Origin: Spirochaetaceae bacterium | Lineage (GTDB): Bacteria; Spirochaetota; Spirochaetia; DSM-27196; SKKC01 | Direction of reading: 5' to 3' | DNA length: 8,006 nucleotides | NCBI GenBank assembly: GCA_003552745.1 | Contig: PUOG01000338.1 | Coordinates: 1 to 8,006 of the forward strand | Part shown: piece by piece, positions 1-5,160 of the stretch | Layout: each line of letters begins with the position of its first letter | How positions within the stretch are numbered: position 1 is the stretch's first letter | Notes under the pieces: model-generated | Databases searched by the model: none | Seen by the model: the letters and a program-made list of their open reading frames with translations, nothing else | Told to the model about the DNA's origin: nothing | Program-made: the position numbers and the translations under genes

Positions 1-325
1 AGAAGAAGGCGAGCACCATGACCGAACCCCAGGCGAGTGTGCCTCCTCGGGCGGACGAAACGTCCATGATCAGCGCGGAGAGCTCATTGTTCAGGTAGCG
101 CTGCGCGCGGGCTACATTGAGTACGAGATGCGCATAAGCGCTGCGCAACGGTCCCGGTTCGGCAGTGGGCGCCTCCTGCTCCCGGCGCTCACGCTCTTCA
201 GGCAACGGCTCTTCACCACCGTCTTCACCACCGAAGAACGGATTCTCTTGAGCGAGCAAGAATCCGGGCAGAAAGAGCAGAAGCAGAACGGCTGCGATGA
301 TTCGCTTCGTTACAATCGTGCTCAT
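1..325 (-). CDS. N-terminal part of a NicO-like nickel/cobalt transporter, cut by the window edge
   Basis: Only the first 108 codons are visible; the gene runs off the left edge. Residues 1-25 form a clear signal peptide or first membrane anchor (basic MSTIVTKR start, hydrophobic AAVLLLLFLPGFLLA, likely cut after Ala25). Then come NPFFGG, an acidic Glu/Pro-rich linker (about 34-60), and an amphipathic stretch with RAQRYLNNEL that leads into a hydrophobic segment (WGSVMVLAFF) at the edge. From memory, this order (NPF.GG, acidic linker, QR.LN..L, then a membrane segment that would carry the HAxGPGH motif) is typical of long NicO/RcnA-family Ni/Co transporters; the diagnostic His motif would lie outside the window. 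The start is well supported: GGAGGT lies about 7 nt upstream, and the ATG overlaps the TGA of the preceding CobW-family gene (ATGA), so translation is probably coupled. Family call is moderately sure; transport direction and metal are not known. Confidence 0.6.
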   Translation of the reverse strand, partial: MSTIVTKRIIAAVLLLLFLPGFLLAQENPFFGGEDGGEEPLPEERERREQEAPTAEPGPLRSAYAHLVLNVARAQRYLNNELSALIMDVSSARGGTLAWGSVMVLAFF

Positions 326-1323
326 CGGGCTACCTCCGAAACGGCAACGCACTCGTTCAATCGATGTCGCAATGCGGCGCCATCTAGACCGCGGCCGAGG
401 AACAGGAGGGCCGTCCCGCGCCGCTCCCGCTTCCCGACACGTCTCGCCTCGAGGCTGCGACGGCTCCCGGCGATCTGCAGCACATAGGCGTAACGCCTGC
501 TGCGCTCTCCGGAGAAACGCACGATTCCTTTCGCGCGGAGCACCTCTGAAGGCAGCTCGTTCAGGAAGTCGCCGAAACGATCCGGAGAGAGCGGAGCTTC
601 GGACTCGAAAAGCACCGTCTCGATGTCATTGTGATCGTGTAGCTCTCGAGTCTCCTCGTCGTGACCGCCATTCCGTCCATCGATGACCAGATGATCGTGT
701 ACCGCGTTCTCGATTCCCCCGGTGGCCATGAGTACCTCGAGTGTCCCCGCCGAGCTGTCGACCACCACGCGAGCCGAGGGAGCCGCCGAGGCGAGAAACC
801 GCGAGAGGGACTCTTGCCTCGTTTCATCGAGCTCATTTGTACGGGTCAAGTAGACGTAATCGGCGAAACGCAACTGGGCGGAAACGATGTCGTGCGTCGC
901 CTCGATCTCCTCGAGCTTTGCCGCATCTACAACACAGATCATCGCTCCGAACTCGAATTTCTTCCTGCTCGCTCCGCGAAGGAAGCTGCGCGCCACTGGA
1001 ACAGGATCCGAAAGCCCGGATGCTTCGACCAGTATATGGTCGAGTTCGTCGCCGCGACGACGTAATGCGCGAACCGCACGAAGGAGATCGTTGCGGGCGA
1101 CGCAGCAAAGACACCCGTTGGAGAACTCGATGATGTCGCCGTCCTGAGCCTGAATGATTTCGTTCTCGAGCGGAATCTCGCCGAACTCGTTCACGATGAC
1201 ACCGAAGCGAGTATTCGCGAACGCGTGGATAATGCGATTGAGTAAGGTGCTCTTACCGGATCCGAGAAAGCCGGTTACAAGCGTTACAGGCAGTCTGGGT
1301 GCAACTTCGTGGGAATCTATCAT
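322..1323 (-). CDS. CobW/COG0523-family GTPase, putative metal chaperone (second copy in the operon)
   Basis: G3E-family P-loop GTPase of the CobW/COG0523 group, whose members insert or traffic metals (zinc, cobalt, iron) in the cytoplasm. Numbering here is from the longest possible start (1365, 347 aa): Walker A GFLGSGKST at 32-40, the metal-binding GCLCC at 84-88, Walker B/switch region EASGLSDP at 114-121, a His/Asp-rich loop at about 223-245 (HDH, GGHD, HDH), and a CobW C-terminal domain from about 255 to 340. I prefer the start at 1323 (residue 15, MIDSHEV, 333 aa), because CobW proteins usually begin shortly before the first strand and P-loop; neither start has a convincing ribosome binding site. 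A TATGAT box (1361-1366) overlaps the upstream ATG and might be an internal -10 element, but no good -35 goes with it. The NKxD base-recognition motif is replaced by TRTN (residues 174-177). It lies downstream of rodA and overlaps the transporter gene. The substrate metal cannot be told from sequence. Confidence 0.9.
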   Translation of the reverse strand: MIDSHEVAPRLPVTLVTGFLGSGKSTLLNRIIHAFANTRFGVIVNEFGEIPLENEIIQAQDGDIIEFSNGCLCCVARNDLLRAVRALRRRGDELDHILVEASGLSDPVPVARSFLRGASRKKFEFGAMICVVDAAKLEEIEATHDIVSAQLRFADYVYLTRTNELDETRQESLSRFLASAAPSARVVVDSSAGTLEVLMATGGIENAVHDHLVIDGRNGGHDEETRELHDHNDIETVLFESEAPLSPDRFGDFLNELPSEVLRAKGIVRFSGERSRRYAYVLQIAGSRRSLEARRVGKRERRGTALLFLGRGLDGAALRHRLNECVAVSEVAR

Positions 1324-1434
1324 AGTACTCAGCTCAGGCCGTCGCCGAAGTTTCCACCCCATCATATACCGATGATCGACCGGACGAACACCCGTTCTCT
1401 CGCGAGGAGGAAACGTCGTCCACGCCGGCGAGTT

Positions 1435-2754
1435 CTACAGCGTCGGTGGTGCCGAGCGCGCCGAAATACCGATCAACAGCCCGATCCCGATCATGGCGCT
1501 CCAGAGCGACGATCCGCCGAAACTGACCAGCCACAACGGAATGCCGGTGATCGGCATGATCCCGATGGTCATACCCACATTCACGAAGAAGTGGAACGCG
1601 AGAAGCGTCGTCACCCCCGTCGCCACAAGCGCGGCGAACTGATCACGGGCGCGCATCGCGATGACGAGTCCTCGAAACAGGACGAATCCGTATAAGGCGA
1701 AGAGCAGCAGCGCTCCGCGGAAGCCCCATTCCTCCGCGAGAATAGAGAAAATGAAGTCGGTACTCTGCAGGGGAAGATACTGGTACTGGCTCTGGGTTCC
1801 CTGAAACAGCCCCTTGCCGGAGAATCCGCCGGAACCGACGGCGGTCAGGCTTTGGATCGTGTGCCAGCCGGCACCGCGCGGATCGATCTGCGGATCGAGA
1901 AAGACGATCATACGCATGATCTGGTACGGGCGCAGCACCTGCTGGATGATGAAGCCGCCGATGACGCTCGATGCGCCGATTCCCGAGGCGAACGATACCC
2001 AGGAGAACATCCGACGTCTCGTCACCATCCAGGCCAGCAGCGAAACGATTACAACCCCGACGAAGGCTCCCGCAATGATCGCCACAAAGCCGGGCTGAGC
2101 GAACACACCGAGGACATTCGACGCGGCAGGCAGAACATGCTCGCCGACCGATGGGAGTACCGCGATGATCAGCGTTAACGCACTTGTCACCGCGAAGAAG
2201 GCCAGATGATGCACCGCCGCGCCGGCAGCAAGCGCCATAACGATGAGCACCGGCATGAATGAAACGGCGGTACCGAGGTCGGGCTGAATCAATACGAGCA
2301 TTACCGGAATGAGCGTGATTCCGAGTAGGAGTAGCAGACGACCGAGCCGTCGAATGTCCGGCCCCGAAGACTCGAGAAGCCTGGCGAGTACGAGCACAAG
2401 GGCAATCTTTGCGAACTCCGAAGGCTGCATTCCCATGCCCGCGATCCCGATCCACCTCCGGGCGCCGTTGACCACCCGTCCGAACATCAGGGTGAGAACG
2501 AGCAGCACGATGATCGTGACATACGCCGGGTTAGCGATCCGCCGGAGGAAATCGAAGTTCACTGAGGCGACGACAAAGAGGAGCGCCGATCCGATCAGTG
2601 CCCACGCAATCTGCCGTACGTATTCCTGCTGCGCAAACGGAGCACCGGAGGCGGCGTTACTCGAGTGTATGAAGATCACACCGATAGCCAGTAGGCCGTA
2701 CGTGGCGAGAAGCAACGGTACATCGAGGCGCCGCACCCGTCCGAGCATGTCCAT
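1435..2754 (-). CDS. rodA: RodA, SEDS-family peptidoglycan glycosyltransferase
   Basis: Polytopic membrane enzyme that polymerises lipid II glycan strands during cell elongation, normally working with a class B penicillin-binding protein and MreBCD. The 439-aa product shows SEDS hallmarks in order: first membrane helix at about 12-30, GARRWIGI..MGMQPSEFAK (98-116), LIQPDLGTA (155-163), the extracellular loop FLDPQIDPRGAGWHTIQS (285-302), GSGGFSGKGLFQGTQ (307-321), TDFIFSILAEEWGF (332-345) and MPITGIPLWLVSFGGSS (400-416). Asp291 in the DPRGAGWH segment matches the conserved essential SEDS aspartate by motif position. It is longer than many RodA proteins because of an extra hydrophobic stretch at about 205-270. 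RodA is favoured over FtsW by the WHTIQS and GTQ..YLP wording and the absence of an FtsW-like tail. It starts 27 nt after the upstream cobW stop; AGTAGG lies upstream as a weak ribosome binding site, and Met3 is an alternative start. No mreBCD or pbp2 is visible; its neighbours on both sides are CobW genes, which is unusual. Confidence 0.93.
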   Translation of the reverse strand: MDMLGRVRRLDVPLLLATYGLLAIGVIFIHSSNAASGAPFAQQEYVRQIAWALIGSALLFVVASVNFDFLRRIANPAYVTIIVLLVLTLMFGRVVNGARRWIGIAGMGMQPSEFAKIALVLVLARLLESSGPDIRRLGRLLLLLGITLIPVMLVLIQPDLGTAVSFMPVLIVMALAAGAAVHHLAFFAVTSALTLIIAVLPSVGEHVLPAASNVLGVFAQPGFVAIIAGAFVGVVIVSLLAWMVTRRRMFSWVSFASGIGASSVIGGFIIQQVLRPYQIMRMIVFLDPQIDPRGAGWHTIQSLTAVGSGGFSGKGLFQGTQSQYQYLPLQSTDFIFSILAEEWGFRGALLLFALYGFVLFRGLVIAMRARDQFAALVATGVTTLLAFHFFVNVGMTIGIMPITGIPLWLVSFGGSSLWSAMIGIGLLIGISARSAPPTL

Positions 2755-2781
2755 ATCGAGCCTACTCTATCACGAGTTTAC

Positions 2782-3726
2782 TCAGTGTTGCAGTGGCTTC
2801 ACACATTCTGTGAGGCGTGCATGGAGTTTCTCCGGATCGAACTCGCGCCCAATGAACACAACGGCGGTCTGACGCTGCTCGTCGGGGCGCCACTCGACTG
2901 AATAGAGGTCCTTTCTCGCACCGGTGTACTGAAGGATGTACTTCCGACCGCCGGCCTCTTCGTCGGCGAGGTTCAAGAACCCCTTCGCGCGCACGACTCC
3001 GTCCGGAAGCGACTGGAAAACCGCACCGAAATGATCGGCAAATATCGGCTGTTCGGCCCGGAAGAAGAGCGAGGTCACCTCCTCGTGTCCGTGCGCGTGT
3101 TCGGCGTTTTCGAGTTCGCGAATGTCGGTGTGATCGGCGTCCAGTGTATCGACGATCAAACCGAGGACCCCGGGATCATCATCGCGGACGACTCTCGCCT
3201 GCGTATCGGCACGAACGAGGAAGTGCTGTGCTTCCGCGATATCCTCGGCGGCGACATTCGCCGTTTTCGACAGCACGATAAAATCGGCGAACTCGAGCTG
3301 CACCGCGGCGATATCATACTCATGGTACGTGCTCCGATACTGCTCGAGGTCGAGCAGGCACACGATCGAATCGAATCGAATACTGCCCTCGAGATCGGCG
3401 TTGAGAAACGTGTTGGCGATGGGAACCGGATCGGAAAGTCCGGACGCTTCCAGGATAATGTGTTCGATCTCCGGACGACGCGACAGCAGGGTATCGACGG
3501 TGGCCACGAGATCACCACGGACGACACAGCACATACAGCCGTTCGAAAGCTCAACGATCGACTCTTCGTCGGCCTCCAGGATGCTGCTTTCGAGTTTCAC
3601 ATCACCGAACTCGTTGACGATCAGTCCGAAGGATCGGTCAGAGCAATGGGCGATAATCCGGTTTATGAGCGTGCTCTTCCCGGAGCCGAGGAAGCCGGTT
3701 ATGAGAGTGACGGGACGGGGAGCCAT
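2782..3726 (-). CDS. CobW/COG0523-family GTPase, putative metal chaperone (first copy in the operon)
   Basis: Full-length 314-aa COG0523 protein. Walker A GFLGSGKST at 11-19, the Cys motif GCMCC at 63-67, EASGLSDP at 93-100, a short His cluster HAHGH (210-214, with His199 before it), and a complete C-terminal CobW domain (about 218-308, ending in the TECV segment shared with the paralogue). The usual NKTD guanine motif reads SKTA (153-156), so the Asp that normally reads the guanine base is missing. Its ATG overlaps the stop of the upstream RHH regulator gene by one base (TGATG), implying coupled translation; there is no strong ribosome binding site of its own. It resembles the other CobW gene (322-1323) over its whole length, so the two are probably an old duplication, now well diverged. 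Direct coupling to a Cys/His-rich DNA-binding protein supports a metal-homeostasis role, by analogy with Zur-controlled COG0523 genes in other bacteria; which metal is unknown. Confidence 0.92.
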   Translation of the reverse strand: MAPRPVTLITGFLGSGKSTLINRIIAHCSDRSFGLIVNEFGDVKLESSILEADEESIVELSNGCMCCVVRGDLVATVDTLLSRRPEIEHIILEASGLSDPVPIANTFLNADLEGSIRFDSIVCLLDLEQYRSTYHEYDIAAVQLEFADFIVLSKTANVAAEDIAEAQHFLVRADTQARVVRDDDPGVLGLIVDTLDADHTDIRELENAEHAHGHEEVTSLFFRAEQPIFADHFGAVFQSLPDGVVRAKGFLNLADEEAGGRKYILQYTGARKDLYSVEWRPDEQRQTAVVFIGREFDPEKLHARLTECVKPLQH

Positions 3727-4013
3727 CAGCGGACAGCACTTTCCGGCTCGGCTTCGCTTCGCTCACATCGAATGTATGTCTCGCGGCAATCGGAGCATTC
3801 GACGATGTGATGCGTCTCGGCGAACTCCTTCCAGTGCTTCTTCTGGTTGGGAGTGAGTGTTCCCGTTCCGTGGCAAAGCGGGCACTCATTCTCCAGCGCC
3901 TGCAGCAGCGCATTCCGGATAAACGCACTGCGATTCGGGATCATCTTCAGCTCCTCGGCAAGCGATTCGTCCACCTTGAAGGTGATGATCTCTTCCTTTC
4001 GATGATGTGCCAT
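3726..4013 (-). CDS. Ribbon-helix-helix (CopG/MetJ/Arc-type) regulator with a Cys/His-rich, probably metal-binding C-terminal half
   Basis: A 95-aa protein with two parts. Residues 7-41 (EEIITFKVDESLAEELK, then IPNRSAFIRNALLQAL) match the RHH fold: a short DNA-reading beta strand, helix A, a turn with NRSAFIR, and helix B. Residues 44-83 carry CPLCH (44-48), TPNQKKHW (54-61), HH (68-69), CSDC (73-76) and Cys83: five Cys and four His, enough for one or two metal sites. I recall similar unnamed CopG-like proteins with a CPLCxGTGxLTPNQ segment but know of no characterised member, so no symbol is given. It is first in the tightly coupled set with cobW, rodA, cobW and the NicO-like gene, the usual place for an autoregulating metal sensor. 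No ribosome binding site precedes the ATG and the predicted transcript start is one or two bases away, so it may be translated leaderless. The RHH fold is fairly sure; metal sensing is inference. Confidence 0.82.
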   Translation of the reverse strand: MAHHRKEEIITFKVDESLAEELKMIPNRSAFIRNALLQALENECPLCHGTGTLTPNQKKHWKEFAETHHIVECSDCRETYIRCERSEAEPESAVR

Positions 4014-4014
4014 T

Positions 4015-4031
4015 GTATTACATATTATTAC
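4015..4031 (-). promoter_or_regulatory. Candidate operator overlapping the -10 box (GTAATA repeats)
   Basis: The minus strand reads GTAATAATATGTAATAC. It contains GTAATA twice, 10 bp (one helical turn) apart. It is also an imperfect inverted repeat, GTAWTA-N5-TAWTAC, with one mismatched pair per arm. It covers the -10 box and the expected transcript start of the RHH operon. RHH dimers commonly bind short repeats spaced by about one helical turn, so this is a plausible autoregulatory site. AT-rich promoter sequence can produce such repeats by chance. Confidence 0.4.
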
Positions 4032-4050
4032 TGAATCGTTCGCCCGTCAA
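4022..4050 (-). promoter_or_regulatory. Sigma70-like promoter for the RHH-cobW-rodA-cobW-NicO operon
   Basis: On the minus strand, TTGACG (4045-4050) and TAATAT (4022-4027) are separated by exactly 17 nt. The -35 box matches the consensus at 5 of 6 bases and the -10 box at 4 of 6, in an AT-rich patch that stands out from the GC-rich surroundings. The -35 box overlaps the stop codon of the DUF2156 gene. The expected transcript start is about 4014-4016, giving a leader of only one or two bases before the RHH ATG. Read-through from the DUF2156 gene, 33 nt upstream, is also possible. Confidence 0.6.
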
Positions 4051-4997
4051 GAATCGCTGCCGCAACAGCAACAGACCGCTGCTTCAGGCGAGGCATCGGT
4101 TTCGGCGTATACCGGTCGACGCACGCCGGCTACGACGCGATGTTTCTCGACGAAACCGTATGGACGGTAGGTCATTTTCGCCTGGCGTAATCCCGGATCA
4201 CCGAGATCCTGTTCGCGGTTTATCACCGGATAACGCTCGGCGATCCGCTCGGCGAACGCTTTGTTGAGGTATTGATACAATCCCCGATAACCGGAGAGGG
4301 CCTTCTCCACGTGAACGACATACATCCCGCTTTGCCCGATCGGCTCGCCCATCGCGTATGCTACCGGGGTCTCGTCCACGTACACGACGATCCCCTCGAG
4401 ACCGAGCAACTCCCGCTCGCGAAGCGCTTCTGCGGCCTCCCGGTAGTCAGCCTCGTCGTCACGGCTCTCGCGCCACGCCTCGAGTACCGTATACGCTTCG
4501 TGCTCATTCTCCCGGTCGAGCTCCCGTACCGTGCTCTCGTACTCACGCAGGAAGGCGTTCACGTGGTTTCGCTTCTTGTGCAGGCGCTTTCCCCGCAATT
4601 CGGCCAGATCGGAAGCGTGGTACAGATAGTCGAAATTCTCCCGGTCGGGCACGATCTCGAAGCCGAGCGATACCAGTCGCCCTTTCGCCGAAGCGACCCA
4701 CGAGGGAGGCAAGTTCTTGAGGTAGTCGTGCTGCTCGAAGAGTGCCGGCAGCTCATCATCGTCACGCGGCAATCCCTCGGGCAGCGAGAAGAAGCTGCCG
4801 TCCGGACGTTTTCCGGATAGGATCAGATACCCGTCGGATGTCTCCGACACGTGATAATCGTAGTGGTCGCGGAACAGATAGAGGCCTGCGAATGTGAACT
4901 CCGACACACCGTCGGTAAGCAGATCAAGTCGGGGCGATAATTCATCTCGCACGTCGAGTGCGATCGGCAGACGTTGAGGGAATCGTGGTATCGGCAT
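4047..4997 (-). CDS. DUF2156 (MprF/LPG-synthase C-terminal-like, GNAT-fold) protein with a tetra-cysteine tail
   Basis: A soluble 316-aa protein related to the C-terminal catalytic domain of lysyl/alanyl-phosphatidylglycerol synthases (DUF2156), a double GNAT-like fold that in MprF transfers an amino acid from aminoacyl-tRNA to a lipid. Family-typical segments: FTFAGLYLFRDHYDY (34-48), LRGKRLHKKRNHVNAFL (134-150), the acceptor-like GIVVYVDETPVAYAMGE (202-218), and NREQDLGDPGLRQAK..YRPYGF (260-282). There are no membrane helices, so it is not a whole MprF; stand-alone members have no agreed function. The start at 4997 (MPIPRF) gives the usual family length. The frame stays open to 5186, but that extension would overlap the divergent gene and lacks similarity-like sequence. 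No clear ribosome binding site is seen. The C-terminus ends VCCCCGSDS, an unusual run of four Cys (309-312). It lies 33 nt upstream of the RHH gene on the same strand, so the two may be partly co-transcribed. Confidence 0.85.
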   Translation of the reverse strand: MPIPRFPQRLPIALDVRDELSPRLDLLTDGVSEFTFAGLYLFRDHYDYHVSETSDGYLILSGKRPDGSFFSLPEGLPRDDDELPALFEQHDYLKNLPPSWVASAKGRLVSLGFEIVPDRENFDYLYHASDLAELRGKRLHKKRNHVNAFLREYESTVRELDRENEHEAYTVLEAWRESRDDEADYREAAEALRERELLGLEGIVVYVDETPVAYAMGEPIGQSGMYVVHVEKALSGYRGLYQYLNKAFAERIAERYPVINREQDLGDPGLRQAKMTYRPYGFVEKHRVVAGVRRPVYAETDASPEAAVCCCCGSDS

Positions 4998-5011
4998 AAT
5001 TCTATGCACTA

Positions 5012-5041
5012 TGTATACGCATACTTGGAGGCGGGAAGCAA
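5012..5041 (-). promoter_or_regulatory. Weak candidate promoter for the DUF2156 gene
   Basis: On the minus strand, TTGCTT (5036-5041) and TATACA (5012-5017) lie 18 nt apart, each a partial match to sigma70 boxes (3 of 6 and 4 of 6). The patch around 4995-5025 is AT-rich compared with its surroundings. The predicted start would leave a leader of roughly 8 nt before the ATG at 4997, which fits the absence of a ribosome binding site there. A small GCGGG/CCCGC hairpin (5031-5046) covers the -35 box. Low confidence. Confidence 0.3.
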
Positions 5042-5062
5042 CCCGCTGCGCCCATGCCCGGC

Positions 5063-5091
5063 TTGACGGTGCAGTGCCGCCGCCGTAGACT
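5063..5091 (+). promoter_or_regulatory. Sigma70-like promoter for the GAF-SpoIIE phosphatase gene
   Basis: TTGACG (5063-5068) and TAGACT (5086-5091) are separated by exactly 17 nt, matching the sigma70 consensus at 5 of 6 and 4 of 6 bases. The expected transcript start near 5098 gives a leader of about 60 nt before the ATG at 5161. The start codon has no strong ribosome binding site; CCGGAC about 10 nt upstream is the nearest purine-rich stretch. Confidence 0.55.
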
Positions 5092-5097
5092 TTCGTT

Positions 5098-5125
5098 AAC
5101 GAGCGAACGAAACGTCGCGCTCGTT
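5098..5125 (+). promoter_or_regulatory. Perfect 8-bp inverted repeat in the leader of the phosphatase gene
   Basis: AACGAGCG (5098-5105) and CGCTCGTT (5118-5125) are exact reverse complements around a 12-nt centre. The repeat begins at the predicted transcript start, so it could be an operator for a dimeric regulator or a stem at the 5' end of the mRNA. No U-run follows, so it is not an intrinsic terminator. Function is unassigned. Confidence 0.4.
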
Positions 5126-5160
5126 GCACCGGCATCTCGGGCACGATCCGGACTCGAACA

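Noticed and set aside
1397..1407. CTCGCGAG palindrome in the gap between rodA and the next CobW gene, considered as an operator or terminator.
   Set aside because: Only 8 bp, with no loop and no U-run; expected by chance in GC-rich DNA. The rest of the gap shows no clear promoter or terminator.
1643..2455. A 270-codon open frame on the minus strand inside rodA in another frame.
   Set aside because: RodA in the main frame has continuous SEDS motifs; the alternative product is Arg/Ala/Cys-rich low-quality sequence, typical of a shadow frame.
3031..3810. A 259-codon open frame on the plus strand, opposite the CobW gene at 2782-3726.
   Set aside because: It is antisense to a gene with clear domain motifs, shows no recognisable family, and is explained by the codon bias of the real gene.
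4272..4820. A 182-codon plus-strand frame opposite the DUF2156 gene.
   Set aside because: Antisense shadow of a gene whose own frame has conserved motifs.
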